Source: an uncultured Alistipes sp.
Lineage (GTDB): Bacteria; Bacteroidota; Bacteroidia; Bacteroidales; Rikenellaceae
DNA: 64,000 nucleotides
Direction of reading: 5' to 3'
Assembly (NCBI RefSeq): GCF_963931675.1
Contig: NZ_OZ007039.1
Coordinates: 2,641,806 to 2,705,805 of the forward strand
How positions within the stretch are numbered: the stretch's first letter is position 1; the number at the start of each line of letters is the position of its first letter. Below the pieces are notes generated by a model that was given only the letters and a program-made list of their open reading frames with translations, had not been told where the DNA came from and made no database searches. A program made the translations under genes and the position numbers. Below, piece after piece: positions 48,930 to 58,573 of this stretch.

Positions 48930-49253
48930 ATGAAAACACGAAGAATCTGGAACATCTGCCTGCTTGCTACGGCCCTGTTGATGCTCGCCTCGTGTGCCGT
49001 ACACCGGCCTGCCGGGCCTCGGCCGCCGCGCCGTCCGCCTCATGCTGTACCGCCCCCTCCGGGCTACGGGCACCATCGTCCGAAGCCCCCGAAGCCCCCG
49101 AAACCCCCGAAACCCCCGAAGAGGCCCAAACCGCCCAAACCGCTGAAGAAGCATCCGCGTTCGCACCGGATGCCCGATGCCCCGGGCAATCCGCCGCAGG
49201 GCCCCGAAACCCCGCGGGGTTCCGAACCGTCGATGGATCGGCCGTCGCGGTAG
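48930..49253 (+). CDS. Proline/lysine-rich lipoprotein
   Basis: The 107-residue protein has a lipoprotein signal (L-A-T-A-L-L-M-L-A-S-C, Cys about 22), then a Pro-rich region with P-K-P-P repeats (about 51-72) and a basic, Pro-rich tail. The middle should form an extended polyproline helix. Such chains can span periplasm or cell wall. A TATCTTTG -7 box lies upstream at about 48882-48890. Function unknown. Confidence 0.65.
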   Translation: MKTRRIWNICLLATALLMLASCAVHRPAGPRPPRRPPHAVPPPPGYGHHRPKPPKPPKPPKPPKRPKPPKPLKKHPRSHRMPDAPGNPPQGPETPRGSEPSMDRPSR

Positions 49254-49275
49254 GAGCGGGATGCCGCCTGTTATG

Positions 49276-49309
49276 CACCCCGGACCGGAAACGGTCCCGG
49301 GGTGTTTTG
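49276..49309. terminator. Terminator between convergent genes
   Basis: CACCCCGG-ACC pairs with GGT-CCCGGGGTG (one bulged base), followed by TTTTG. It separates the lipoprotein from the HAD gene. Confidence 0.7.
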
Positions 49310-49311
49310 TT

Positions 49312-49953
49312 TCAGAGTTTGACGACGAAATAGGAGGCGCCGCTGCGGCGTGCGGCCTCGATGCCGATGGGGGAGTCCTCGAAGATCAGGGTTTCGCGCG
49401 GCGAACACCCCTCGCGGCGCATGGCCTCCAGAAAACAGTCGGGATAGGGCTTCGCACGGGCGATGTCGGGCCCGGCGAGGATGCCGTCGACCCTTCCGAG
49501 CGGCGCTTCGGCCGGCGCTTCCGGACGCCCCTCTCCGCCGTTCGCCGCTTCCTCTACGGGCCCTCCGATTCCGAGGTGGCGCATGACGTTGTCGATATTG
49601 GCGCGGCTGCCGGTCGAGACCACCCACACGCGCCCGCCCTGGGCCTGGAACTGGCGGCAGAACTCCCACAGCGGACGGTTCAGCCGCACGGAGCCGAAAA
49701 ACGAAGGGTAGAGCTCGATTTTTCGCAGCCGCAGTCGTTCGCGCTCCGCGGGGTCGGCGATCCCGAAGCGGGTGAGGAACTCCTCGCAGCGCATTCCGAA
49801 GTAGTTGGCCTCGTACTCCTGTTCGGTGAGGGGATACCCGGCTTCGGTGAGTGCCGCGACGTAGGCCAGCGTATTGGCGCGGCGGGTGTCGGCCAGCGTG
49901 CCGTCGAAATCGAGCAGCAGGAGCCGGATGCAGGTGTTTTCGGTTGTCTCCAT
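49312..49953 (-). CDS. HAD-family phosphatase (phosphoglycolate phosphatase-like)
   Basis: The 213-residue protein has L-L-L-D-F-D-G-T-L-A-D-T (motif I), V-V-S-T-G-S-R (II), A-K-P-Y-P-D (III) and F-E-D-S-P-I-G-I-E-A-A-R-R (IV), the pattern of beta-phosphoglucomutase/Gph-like phosphatases with an alpha-helical cap. A Gly/Glu/Ala-rich stretch (about 130-150) is longer than usual. It lies just downstream of two peptidase genes on the same strand. Confidence 0.88.
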   Translation of the reverse strand: METTENTCIRLLLLDFDGTLADTRRANTLAYVAALTEAGYPLTEQEYEANYFGMRCEEFLTRFGIADPAERERLRLRKIELYPSFFGSVRLNRPLWEFCRQFQAQGGRVWVVSTGSRANIDNVMRHLGIGGPVEEAANGGEGRPEAPAEAPLGRVDGILAGPDIARAKPYPDCFLEAMRREGCSPRETLIFEDSPIGIEAARRSGASYFVVKL

Positions 49954-49965
49954 GCTCCGGTTGCC

Positions 49966-50916
49966 TTAGTCGAAGGATTGCATGCCGGACTGGGCGATGC
50001 GCATGAGCCGCTGGTACTCGCCGGGGGAGAGTTCCATGAAGAAGTAGTGGACGGGATCGACGCGCATTCCGTCCTTGCGGACCTCGTAGTGGAGGTGCGG
50101 GGATAGCGAGAGCCCGGTATCGCCCGAGAGGGCGATGATGTCGCCGCGGCGGACCTGCTGGCCCTTGCGGACGTTGATTTTCGAGAGGTGGCTGTAAGAG
50201 GTTTCGTACCCGTTCCCGTGGTCGATGACGACGGTGCGGCCCTGGGTGGAGCTGCGCGAGGAGACGTTGCGGACCACGCCGTCGGCCGTTGCGAAGACGC
50301 GCGAGCCTTCGGGAATGGTGTAGTCGACGCCCTGATGGGCCTGCAGGGTCTTGAAGAAGGGGTGGATGCGCATTCCGTAGGAGGCGGTCAGCAGGGTCAG
50401 CTGCTTGTTGATGACGGGCTGGATCGAGGGGATGTGGTCGCACCCGCGTCCCACGGTGTCGATCCGCTGCTGGAGGCGGAGGTAGGAGTCCCCGAGCTCC
50501 GCGAGCCGCGCTTCCATCTCCAGCACACCCTCCTTCAGCTCGCGTTTGAGCTGGCGCGTGGAGCGGCCTACGATCTTTTCGTAGGTGGCGGCCTGCCTTT
50601 GTTCGACCTCGGCGTCGAAGTCGTAGGGTTCCGATTCGAAGAGGATCCGGAAGACGTTGCGGTCGCGTTCGGAGAGGTTGTCGAGGACCATTGCCAACGA
50701 GTCGTAGCGTTGTGCGAGCCGGTCGTACTCCTGGCGGAGCCGGTCGGTGGAGTGCTTCATCTGGTACTCGAACGGGGTGTCGAAGAAGATCGAGAAGCCG
50801 ATGTAGTAGATCACGGCGACCCCGAACCATACGAAGAGGTGTACGGTTGCGCGGATGATGCGCTGTTTGCGGCGTTTGCGCCTGCGGAGGCGTTCGAGGT
50901 CCTTTTTTCCGGCCAT
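49966..50916 (-). CDS. M23-family metallopeptidase, membrane-anchored
   Basis: Of 316 residues, one membrane helix (about 25-45) follows a basic N-terminus, then a coiled coil (about 55-150), then an M23 LytM domain: H-Q-G-V-D-Y-T-I-P-E-G (zinc His and Asp), V-I-D-H-G-N-G-Y-E-T-S-Y-S-H-L and S-P-H-L-H-Y-E-V. All zinc ligands are present, so it may cleave peptidoglycan cross-links. It sits 4 bp after another M23 gene of similar layout. Confidence 0.92.
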   Translation of the reverse strand: MAGKKDLERLRRRKRRKQRIIRATVHLFVWFGVAVIYYIGFSIFFDTPFEYQMKHSTDRLRQEYDRLAQRYDSLAMVLDNLSERDRNVFRILFESEPYDFDAEVEQRQAATYEKIVGRSTRQLKRELKEGVLEMEARLAELGDSYLRLQQRIDTVGRGCDHIPSIQPVINKQLTLLTASYGMRIHPFFKTLQAHQGVDYTIPEGSRVFATADGVVRNVSSRSSTQGRTVVIDHGNGYETSYSHLSKINVRKGQQVRRGDIIALSGDTGLSLSPHLHYEVRKDGMRVDPVHYFFMELSPGEYQRLMRIAQSGMQSFD

Positions 50917-50920
50917 GGCA

Positions 50921-51943
50921 TCAATACTTTTCGAAGTTGGTTTCGCGCAGGTTCTCCATCAGCCGTTCGTACTCTTCGGCGGTCATGTCGCGGTTGAAGT
51001 AGTTGATCGGGTTGACGGGCACGCCCCGGTGGATCACCTCGTAATGGAGGTGGGGTCCCGTGGATCGTCCGGTGTTTCCGGTCCGGGCGATGATCTGGCC
51101 TCGTGTGACCGTATCGCCGGGTTTGACGAGGATGTCGCTCAGGTGCGCGTATCGGGTTTTGTAACCGAATTCGTGGTTGAGCAGCACCTGATGCCCGTAT
51201 CCTCCGTTGTATCCGACGGGCTGGGCGAGTTCGACGACGGCGTCTCCCGTGGCGTAGACGGGGGTGCCGCGGTCGCAGCCGAAATCGACTCCGGTGTGTG
51301 CGACCACGCGGTGCAGCACGGGATGGAAACGCCGCGGGTTGAAAGCGCCGATATGGTTGTTGTGCAGGGCCTTCCGGTCGATGGGCCAGATGGCGGGGAC
51401 GGCCGAGGCGAGTTGTTCCTTGTTTCGGGAGAGCTGCTGGAGTTCGTCCATCGAGACCGATTCGAGGTAGAGCGTGCGGGCCAGGGCGTCGATCTGTCGC
51501 CAGGTTCCGATCATCAGCGGGGCGTACCGGTCGTCGGCCATCGGGGCGTATTTCGAATCGGGGTAGGGATTCCAGACCCCGGGGATCGAGATCGTGTCGG
51601 TGGAGAAGAGTGCGCGGTAGACGTAGCTGTCGCGGTGGCGGATCTCGTCGACGCGGCGCTGTGCGGAGCGGATGCGGTCCTGGAGGATGCGGTATCGGAT
51701 TTCGGTTTCGCGGTTTTCCTGGAGGATGCGGTACATCTTGGGGGTGTAGAAGAAGTAGGAGAAGAGGACGTTGGCAATCGACACGAGGATGAAACCGATG
51801 AGGATCTTGCGGATCAGGCGGTAGGTTTTGAGCCGGAAGGGTGCAGCCATGACGTCGCGCGTGAGGACCTGGGCCTCGTGCGAGAGTTCGCCTGCTCCGG
51901 CGCGGATCGCCCCGGTATCGAATCGGTGTCGTTTTTTGCTCAT
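50921..51943 (-). CDS. M23-family metallopeptidase, membrane-anchored
   Basis: Start chosen at ATG 51943 (M-S-K-K-R-H-R-F-D); the longer form overlaps the alaS promoter. The 340 residues have a membrane helix (about 50-70), a coiled-coil region and an M23 domain: H-T-G-V-D-F-G-C-D-R-G, L-L-N-H-E-F-G-Y-K-T-R-Y-A-H-L and G-P-H-L-H-Y-E-V. It pairs with the gene downstream and is divergent from alaS. A TAAATTTG box lies in the shared region. Confidence 0.92.
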   Translation of the reverse strand: MSKKRHRFDTGAIRAGAGELSHEAQVLTRDVMAAPFRLKTYRLIRKILIGFILVSIANVLFSYFFYTPKMYRILQENRETEIRYRILQDRIRSAQRRVDEIRHRDSYVYRALFSTDTISIPGVWNPYPDSKYAPMADDRYAPLMIGTWRQIDALARTLYLESVSMDELQQLSRNKEQLASAVPAIWPIDRKALHNNHIGAFNPRRFHPVLHRVVAHTGVDFGCDRGTPVYATGDAVVELAQPVGYNGGYGHQVLLNHEFGYKTRYAHLSDILVKPGDTVTRGQIIARTGNTGRSTGPHLHYEVIHRGVPVNPINYFNRDMTAEEYERLMENLRETNFEKY

Positions 51944-52038
51944 TGCGGAAAAAACTCTTACTGCGAGATGCAAATTTAGTTTAAAATGTGTAATTTTGCA
52001 ACCCGAATCAGGAACGCGAAAATAGGATAAATCGATAT

Positions 52039-54663
52039 ATGATGGAGTCAAATAAAATCAGACAGGCCTTTCTGGACTTTTTCGAGTCGAAGGGTCACAC
52101 GATTGTCCCTTCGGCGCCGATGGTGGTGAAGGGCGACCCGACGTTGATGTTCACCAATGCGGGCATGAACCAGTTCAAGGACATCTTCCTGGGGAATGCG
52201 CCGCGGAAGTACCCGCGGGTAGCGGATACGCAGAAGTGCCTGCGCGTGTCGGGCAAGCACAACGACCTGGAGGAGGTCGGACACGACACCTACCACCACA
52301 CGATGTTCGAGATGCTGGGCAACTGGTCCTACGGCGATTACTTCAAGAAGGAGGCGATTGAGTGGGCCTGGGAACTGCTGCACGACGTTTACAAATTGCC
52401 CGCCGAGCGGATGTACGCGACGGTTTTCGAGGGTTCGGAGGAGGACGGGGTTCCGTTCGACCAGGAGGCCTACGACTACTGGAAGCGCTTCCTGCCCGAG
52501 GACCACATCATCCGCGGCAACAAGCACGACAACTTCTGGGAGATGGGCGAGACGGGTCCGTGCGGTCCCTGCTCGGAGATCCACTTCGACCTGCGCGACG
52601 AGGCGGAGATTGCAGCGAAGCCGGGCCGGGAGATGGTCAATGCCGGCCATCCGCAGGTGATCGAGATCTGGAACCTGGTGTTCATGCAGTTCAACCGCAA
52701 GGCCAACGGATCGCTCGAAGAGCTCCCGGCGCGCAACGTCGATACGGGCATGGGCTTCGAGCGCCTCTGCATGATCCTGCAGGGCAAGAAATCGAACTAC
52801 GATACGGATGTCTTCCAGCCGACGATCTCGCGCATCGCCTCGATGGCGGGCAAGCGCTACGGCGAGGATGAGAAGTCGGACGTGGCCATGCGTGTGATCG
52901 CCGACCACCTGCGTGCCATCGCCTTCTCGATTGCCGACGGACAGCTTCCGTCGAACGTCAAGGCGGGTTATGTGATCCGCCGCATCCTGCGCCGTGCCGT
53001 GCGCTACGGCTACACCTACCTGGGCTTCACGGAGCCGACGCTCTGCCGGCTGGTTCCGGGGCTCGTGGAGCAGATGGGGGGCCAGTTCCCGGAGCTGAAG
53101 GCGCAGCAGACCCTGATCGAGAAGGTGATCGAGGAGGAGGAGGCATCGTTCCTGCGGACGCTGGCCACGGGCATCAACCTGCTGGACGGCGTGATCGCCC
53201 GCACGAAGAAGGAGGGCGGCAGTCGCATTTCGGGCAAGGACGCCTTCGAGTTGTACGATACGTTCGGCTTCCCGATCGACCTGACGGAACTGATCGCCCG
53301 CGAACAGGGCGTGGAGGTGGACCTCGAGGCCTTCGAGAAGGAGCTGCAGGCCCAGAAGGAGCGCTCGCGCAACGCTGCGGCCGTCGATACGGACGACTGG
53401 GTGGAGCTCTTCCCGATCAAGGAGAGCGTTTTCACGGGCTACGACACGCTGACCGAACAGGTCCGCATCGCGCGTTACCGCCGTGTGACGACCAAGGGCA
53501 AGACCTCCTACCAACTGGTCTTCGACCGCACGCCGTTCTACGGCAATTCGGGCGGTCAGATCGGTGACATCGGCGTGATCGAGAGCGCCAACGAGCGGAT
53601 TCCGGTCGTCGCCACCGAAAAGGAGAACGGCCTGATCATCCATATCGTGAACCAGCTGCCGGAGAATCCCGCTGCGGAATTCACCGCGAAGGTCGACCCG
53701 GAGAAGCGCCAGAATGCCGCGAACAACCACACGGCCACGCACCTCATGCACGAGGCGCTGCGCAAGGTGCTGGGTACGCACGTCGAGCAGAAGGGTTCGC
53801 TCGTTACGCCGGAGATGCTTCGCTTCGACTTCTCGCACTTCCAGAAGGTGACCCCGGAGCAGTTGCGCGAGGTGGAGCGTCTGGTGAACCGGGCTGTGCG
53901 CGCCGACTACCCGCTCGTCGAGAACCGCGAGGCCACGAAGGAGGAGGCTGCGGCAGCCGGAGCGATGATGCTCTTCGGCGAGAAGTACGGCGACCGGGTG
54001 CGCATGGTGCGCTTCGGGACGTCGGTGGAGCTGTGCGGCGGTACGCACACGCGGGCTACGGGAACGATCGGATTCTTCAAGATCCTCTCGGAGAGCGCCA
54101 TTTCGGCGGGCGTGCGTCGTATCGAGGCCGTCACGGGCGAACAGGCCGAGAAGATGCTCTACGCAGCGGAGGATACGATGCGCAACGTGGCCGAATACCT
54201 GAACAACCCGCAGGTGGTGCAGGCCGTGAAGAAGATGCTCGAAAGCAACGAGGCCCTCTCGAAGGAGGTTGAGACGATGCGTCGCGAGCAGGTTTCGCAG
54301 TGGGCGGACAAGATCGCCGCGTCGGCTCCCGAACGGAACGGAATGCAGCTCTTTGCTATGCAGACGGACCGTCGTCCGGATTTCGTGAAGGACCTGGCCT
54401 ACAATTTGCGGCAGCGGATGCCGCGGCTGGTACTGGTCGTGGGTTCCTTGTACGAGGGCAAGCCGACGCTGACGGTGATGCTGGGCGACGAGATCACGGC
54501 TCAGGGCGTGAATGCCGGGGCGGTGGTCCGCGAGGCTGCGAAACTGATGCAGGGCGGCGGCGGCGGCCAGAACTTCTTCGCCACGGCCGGCGGCAAGAAT
54601 GCCGACGGCCTGCAGGCTGCGATCGACAAGGCCGTGGAGCTGATTGCGGCCCAGATGAAGTAA
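52039..54663 (+). CDS. alaS: Alanine-tRNA ligase
   Basis: The 874-residue protein has the class II core ([10 protein letters not shown], then F-E-M-L-G-N-W-S), the tRNA-binding region, the editing domain (N-H-T-A-T-H-L-M-H), [10 protein letters not shown], and the C-terminal DHHA1-like part with G-G-G-G-G-Q. It charges tRNA-Ala and clears mischarged Ser/Gly. A TAATTTTG -7 box at 51991-51998 lies upstream. Full length. Confidence 0.97.
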   Translation: MMESNKIRQAFLDFFESKGHTIVPSAPMVVKGDPTLMFTNAGMNQFKDIFLGNAPRKYPRVADTQKCLRVSGKHNDLEEVGHDTYHHTMFEMLGNWSYGDYFKKEAIEWAWELLHDVYKLPAERMYATVFEGSEEDGVPFDQEAYDYWKRFLPEDHIIRGNKHDNFWEMGETGPCGPCSEIHFDLRDEAEIAAKPGREMVNAGHPQVIEIWNLVFMQFNRKANGSLEELPARNVDTGMGFERLCMILQGKKSNYDTDVFQPTISRIASMAGKRYGEDEKSDVAMRVIADHLRAIAFSIADGQLPSNVKAGYVIRRILRRAVRYGYTYLGFTEPTLCRLVPGLVEQMGGQFPELKAQQTLIEKVIEEEEASFLRTLATGINLLDGVIARTKKEGGSRISGKDAFELYDTFGFPIDLTELIAREQGVEVDLEAFEKELQAQKERSRNAAAVDTDDWVELFPIKESVFTGYDTLTEQVRIARYRRVTTKGKTSYQLVFDRTPFYGNSGGQIGDIGVIESANERIPVVATEKENGLIIHIVNQLPENPAAEFTAKVDPEKRQNAANNHTATHLMHEALRKVLGTHVEQKGSLVTPEMLRFDFSHFQKVTPEQLREVERLVNRAVRADYPLVENREATKEEAAAAGAMMLFGEKYGDRVRMVRFGTSVELCGGTHTRATGTIGFFKILSESAISAGVRRIEAVTGEQAEKMLYAAEDTMRNVAEYLNNPQVVQAVKKMLESNEALSKEVETMRREQVSQWADKIAASAPERNGMQLFAMQTDRRPDFVKDLAYNLRQRMPRLVLVVGSLYEGKPTLTVMLGDEITAQGVNAGAVVREAAKLMQGGGGGQNFFATAGGKNADGLQAAIDKAVELIAAQMK

Positions 54664-54685
54664 CAATCAAAAAAACGAGAGAGAT

Positions 54686-56215
54686 ATGAGCAACAAGGTA
54701 TTATTGATGATCCTCGACGGCTGGGGCAATGGCCACCACGACAAGGCGGACGTCATTTCGACGGTGCACCCGGCCTACATCTCGGCGATGACCGAGCAAT
54801 ATCCGCACGCCGAGCTGCGCACCGACGGTGAGAATGTCGGACTGCCCGACGGCCAGATGGGCAACTCGGAGGTGGGCCACCTCAATATCGGTGCAGGGCG
54901 TGTGGTTTATCAGGACCTGGTGAAGATCAACCGGGCGTGCCGCGACAACTCGATTCTGAAGAATCCCGAGATTGTCAAGGCGTTCGAGTATGCGAAGGCG
55001 CAGGGTGCCGGCGTGCACTTCATGGGCCTGACGTCGGACGGCGGCGTACACTCGTCGTTCGAGCACCTCTTCAAGCTGTGCGACATCGCCAGGGAGTACG
55101 GCGTCTCGGAGCGCACCTACGTGCACTGCTTCATGGACGGCCGCGACACGGACCCGCACAGCGGCAAGGGCTTCATCGCGCAGTTGGAGGAGCACCTCTC
55201 GAAGACGGGAGGCAAGATCGCCACGGTGATCGGCCGCTACTATGCGATGGACCGCGACAAGCGCTGGGAGCGGGTGAAGGTGGCCTACGACGCCCTGGTG
55301 GAGGGCATCGGCGAGCACGATACGGACATGGTCGCCGCTGTGCAGAAGTCCTACGACGCCGACGTGACGGACGAGTTCATCAAGCCGATCGTGCATGTCG
55401 ACGGGGCCGGGAAGCCGATGGGCCTGATCCGTGAGAACGATCTGGTCATCTTTTTCAACTACCGCAACGACCGCGCCAAGGAGCTGACGATCGTCCTCAC
55501 GCAGCAGGATATGCCCGAAGCGGGGATGCACACCCTGCCGCTGTACTACTGCTGCATGACGCCCTACGACGCGAAGTTCACGGGCCTGCACATCCTCTTC
55601 GACAAGGCCGACGTGCCCGACACGATCGGCGAGTGGGTTTCGAAACAGGGCCTGAAGCAGCTGCGCATTGCCGAGACCGAGAAGTACGCCCACGTGACGT
55701 TCTTCCTGAACGGCGGCCGCGAGGATAAGTTCGAGGGTGAGGAGCGCATCCTGGTTGCCTCGCCGAAGGTGGCGACGTATGACCTGCAGCCTGAGATGTC
55801 GGCTCCGGAAGTGGCTGACAAGCTGGTTGTTGCCTTGAACGAGCGGAAGTTCGACTTCATCTGCCTGAACTTTGCGAACGGCGACATGGTGGGCCACACG
55901 GGCGTCTACGAGGCGATCGTGAAGGCGGTGAAGGCCGTAGACGGTTGCGTCGAGAAGGTCGTGGAGGCTGCGAAGGCCAACGGCTACGAGGTGGTGATGA
56001 TCGCCGACCACGGGAACGCCGACAACGCGATCAACCCGGACGGCACGCCCAACACGGCGCACTCGCTGAATCCGGTGCCCATCGTGGTGGTTTCGGACCG
56101 CGTGAAGGCCGTGCATAACGGCATTTTGGCCGATGTCGCCCCGACGGTGCTGAAGTTGATGGGACTTCCGCAGCCTGCGGAGATGACCGGCAAGGTTCTC
56201 GTCGAGATGAAATAA
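54686..56215 (+). CDS. gpmI: 2,3-bisphosphoglycerate-independent phosphoglycerate mutase
   Basis: The 509-residue protein begins L-L-M-I-L-D-G-W-G (metal Asp) and has [14 protein letters not shown] (catalytic Ser), [20 protein letters not shown] and A-D-H-G-N-A-D. It interconverts 3- and 2-phosphoglycerate with Mn2+. It lies 22 bp after alaS and is probably co-transcribed, ending at a strong terminator. Confidence 0.97.
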   Translation: MSNKVLLMILDGWGNGHHDKADVISTVHPAYISAMTEQYPHAELRTDGENVGLPDGQMGNSEVGHLNIGAGRVVYQDLVKINRACRDNSILKNPEIVKAFEYAKAQGAGVHFMGLTSDGGVHSSFEHLFKLCDIAREYGVSERTYVHCFMDGRDTDPHSGKGFIAQLEEHLSKTGGKIATVIGRYYAMDRDKRWERVKVAYDALVEGIGEHDTDMVAAVQKSYDADVTDEFIKPIVHVDGAGKPMGLIRENDLVIFFNYRNDRAKELTIVLTQQDMPEAGMHTLPLYYCCMTPYDAKFTGLHILFDKADVPDTIGEWVSKQGLKQLRIAETEKYAHVTFFLNGGREDKFEGEERILVASPKVATYDLQPEMSAPEVADKLVVALNERKFDFICLNFANGDMVGHTGVYEAIVKAVKAVDGCVEKVVEAAKANGYEVVMIADHGNADNAINPDGTPNTAHSLNPVPIVVVSDRVKAVHNGILADVAPTVLKLMGLPQPAEMTGKVLVEMK

Positions 56216-56263
56216 GGTTCCGACGGCGGCCTCTCGATAGAGAGACAGGTCGTTCAGATCAGG

Positions 56264-56298
56264 AAAGCCCCGATCTTCCACGGAAGATCGGGGCTTTT
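56264..56298 (+). terminator. Terminator after gpmI
   Basis: A perfect 14-bp stem (56264-56277 with 56284-56297) with a 6-nt loop, A-rich before and T-rich after, so probably bidirectional between convergent genes. Confidence 0.88.
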
Positions 56299-56325
56299 GT
56301 GCAGGCTGTGGGCGCGGAAGAGCCG

Positions 56326-56850
56326 TCAGTAAAGTTCGATATACTCGTAGGAGTTGCCGACGGCGGCGAGGAACCTCGCAAACTCCTCCTGCGCGATGAC
56401 CACCGTGGCGCGGTTGTCGTTGGGGTGGAACGAGAGGGCGGGCCACTCCCGGAGCCGGGCGTCGAGGAAGAGGTGGACGTGGTTCGCCGGGTCGTTGATC
56501 AGCCCGAAAGGCGAGACCGATCCGGGCCGCAGTCCCAGCCAACGCTCCATGCGCTGCTCCGAGGCGAACGACAGCTTGCCCTGATGCAGGCGGTGTTCGA
56601 GGTCGTGAATGGCCATCGCCTGCTCGCAGTCGAAGCATACGAGGTAGTGGCGGTCACCCTTGTGGTTGCGGAAGAAGAGGTTCTTGCAATGCTTCGAGCC
56701 GTCGTCGTGCCAGTATTGGCGGGCGATCTCGATGGTCGGGGCTTCGGGATGCTCATACCACGTGTAGCGGATCGCGTGGGCGTCGAGCCAGTCGAAGACC
56801 CGCTGGCGGCGTTCGTCGGGGGTCAGCGGGGTGGTTTCTGTCGTCTCCAT
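56326..56850 (-). CDS. Prolyl-tRNA editing protein (YbaK/ProX type)
   Basis: Start at ATG 56850. The 174-residue protein has the YbaK editing fold: Y-E-H-P-E-A-P-T-I-E, K-N-L-F-F-R-N-H-K-G-D-R-H-Y-L, and G-S-V-S-P-F-G-L-I-N-D. Free-standing ProX proteins hydrolyse Ala-tRNA-Pro and related mischarged tRNAs. The gene lies 2 bp after a dehydrogenase gene. Confidence 0.9.
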   Translation of the reverse strand: METTETTPLTPDERRQRVFDWLDAHAIRYTWYEHPEAPTIEIARQYWHDDGSKHCKNLFFRNHKGDRHYLVCFDCEQAMAIHDLEHRLHQGKLSFASEQRMERWLGLRPGSVSPFGLINDPANHVHLFLDARLREWPALSFHPNDNRATVVIAQEEFARFLAAVGNSYEYIELY

Positions 56851-56852
56851 GT

Positions 56853-57791
56853 TCAGTTGTTTTTCCAGTTTTCGCGGATGTTGCGGGCGATGCACCCGAC
56901 GAGCACCTCGACCGCTTCGACGGGCGACCAGGCGTTGTGGGGCGAGAGCAGCAGCCGGTCGGGTTCGCGGACGGCGAGCAGGGGATTTCCGGGCTCGAGG
57001 GGCTCGTGGACGAAGACGTCGAGCGCCGCCCCGGCCAGCCGTCCGGCATCGAGGGCTGCGGCCAGGGCGGCCTCGTCGACGATGCCGCCGCGTGCCACGT
57101 TGATCACGAGTGCCGAGGGCTTCATGAGCGACAACTCGCGTGCCCCGATCAACCCGCGGGTGCGGTCGGTCAGCGGACAGTGCACCGACACGATGTCGGC
57201 CCAGGCCAACAGCTCGTTGAGCGGCCGGGCGGGGTAGGGCTCCTCGCGCACGACGCCCGAGGTGGAGGTGTAGGCCACCTCGCAGCCGAGGGCTTCGGCG
57301 ACGCGGGCGACGTTGCGGCCGATGTTGCCGAGCCCGACGATCCCCCAGCGGGATCCGTAGAGTTGACGGGTCGTGCGGCCGAAATGGAACTGGCGCCCGG
57401 CTCCGGCGTAATGCTCTTTGGTGTAGCGGTCGTAGTAGACGACCTGACGGAGCAGGGCGATGGCGGCGCCGATGGTGGTTTCGGTCACGGCGTGGGTCGA
57501 GTATCCGACGGCATTCTTCACGGTGACGCCGCATTCGGCCGCAGCCGCGAGGTCGATGTGGTTCATGCCGGTTGCGGCGATGCAGATCAGCCGCAGGCGG
57601 GGCAGGGCGCGGAGTGTCGCGGCATCGAAGGGCACCTTGTTGGTGATGACGATGTCGGCCTCGCGGCAGCGGCCGACGATCTCCGCGGGACGGGTCGTTT
57701 CGTAGGCCGTGTAGTTGCCGAGCGAGCGGATGGCCGCGAGGTCGGCGCCTCCGAGCGAGTATTCATCCAGAAAGACGATGTTGGGTTTCAT
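56853..57791 (-). CDS. D-2-hydroxyacid dehydrogenase (glycerate dehydrogenase-like)
   Basis: The 312-residue protein has G-L-G-N-I-G-R (nucleotide binding, about 150-156), N-V-A-R-G-G-I-V-D-E (with catalytic Arg), a Glu in H-E-P-L-E and the catalytic His in S-P-H-N-A-W. Length and layout fit hydroxypyruvate/glycerate dehydrogenases. NADH-dependent reduction of a 2-oxoacid is expected; substrate not certain. Confidence 0.88.
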   Translation of the reverse strand: MKPNIVFLDEYSLGGADLAAIRSLGNYTAYETTRPAEIVGRCREADIVITNKVPFDAATLRALPRLRLICIAATGMNHIDLAAAAECGVTVKNAVGYSTHAVTETTIGAAIALLRQVVYYDRYTKEHYAGAGRQFHFGRTTRQLYGSRWGIVGLGNIGRNVARVAEALGCEVAYTSTSGVVREEPYPARPLNELLAWADIVSVHCPLTDRTRGLIGARELSLMKPSALVINVARGGIVDEAALAAALDAGRLAGAALDVFVHEPLEPGNPLLAVREPDRLLLSPHNAWSPVEAVEVLVGCIARNIRENWKNN

Positions 57792-57850
57792 GGGTATTTT
57801 CGATTGTTTGGACGATTTGCTTTTACGGATGTCCGGGGCGGTTCCGGGGG

Positions 57851-58573
57851 TCAGTCGAGCTCGCCGATCAGCCCGCGGATGACCACCGAGGCGCAGGCGA
57901 TTCCGAATGCGGCCGGGATGTAGGAGATGGTCCCGACGTTGGATTTCTTGTTCTGCTCCTCGCAGAGGATCATCGCGCCCTCGCGGATCGGTTCGGGCGA
58001 GAAGACGGCGCGGAATCCGCTGCGGATGCCGATTTTGTGGAGGCGTTTGCGGAGCATGTGGGCCAGCGGGCAGTGGTGGGTTTTCGCGATGTCGGCGATC
58101 TCGATCCGCGTGGGGTCCGTCTTGGCCCCGGCGCCCATCGAGCTGACGAGCGGCAGGCGGCGTTCGAGCGCCGCGGCAATGAGGGCGAGTTTCGGAGAGA
58201 GGGTGTCGATGGCATCGACCGCGTAGTCGTACCGCGCGGCATCGAGCAGCCGGTAGGTCTCCTCGTCGCGGATGTAGCGGTTGACGACCGTGAGGTCGAT
58301 TTCGGGGTTGATGTCGCGCAGGCGTTCGGCCAGGATGTCGGCCTTCTGCCGTCCGACGGTCGAGTGCAGGGCGACGAGCTGGCGGTTGATGTTCGTAGTG
58401 TTCACGGCATCGGCATCGGCAATGGTCATCTTTCCGACGCCCGCCCGGGCCACCATCTCGGCGGCATAGGCCCCCACGCCGCCCAGCCCGACGACCAGGA
58501 CATGGGCCCGTTTCAAGCGGGCGAGTTTCTCCTCGCCCAACAGCAGTTCCGTTCTCTCCAGCCAGTTATCCAT
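57851..58573 (-). CDS. tcdA: tRNA threonylcarbamoyladenosine dehydratase
   Basis: The 240-residue ThiF/E1-like protein has G-L-G-G-V-G-A-Y-A-A-E (nucleotide binding), D-A-D-A-V-N-T-T-N-I-N-R-Q, and V-D-A-I-D-T-L-S-P-K. TcdA cyclises t6A at position 37 of tRNAs decoding ANN codons, using ATP. It overlaps the upstream tatD gene by 8 bp, a conserved coupling in Bacteroidetes. Confidence 0.92.
   Translation of the reverse strand: MDNWLERTELLLGEEKLARLKRAHVLVVGLGGVGAYAAEMVARAGVGKMTIADADAVNTTNINRQLVALHSTVGRQKADILAERLRDINPEIDLTVVNRYIRDEETYRLLDAARYDYAVDAIDTLSPKLALIAAALERRLPLVSSMGAGAKTDPTRIEIADIAKTHHCPLAHMLRKRLHKIGIRSGFRAVFSPEPIREGAMILCEEQNKKSNVGTISYIPAAFGIACASVVIRGLIGELD

Noticed and set aside
48930..49253. 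Collagen-like protein
   Set aside because: The repeats are P-K-P-P without Gly at every third position.
52048..54666. Long antisense frame over alaS
   Set aside because: Same length as alaS and low-complexity; explained by codon bias.
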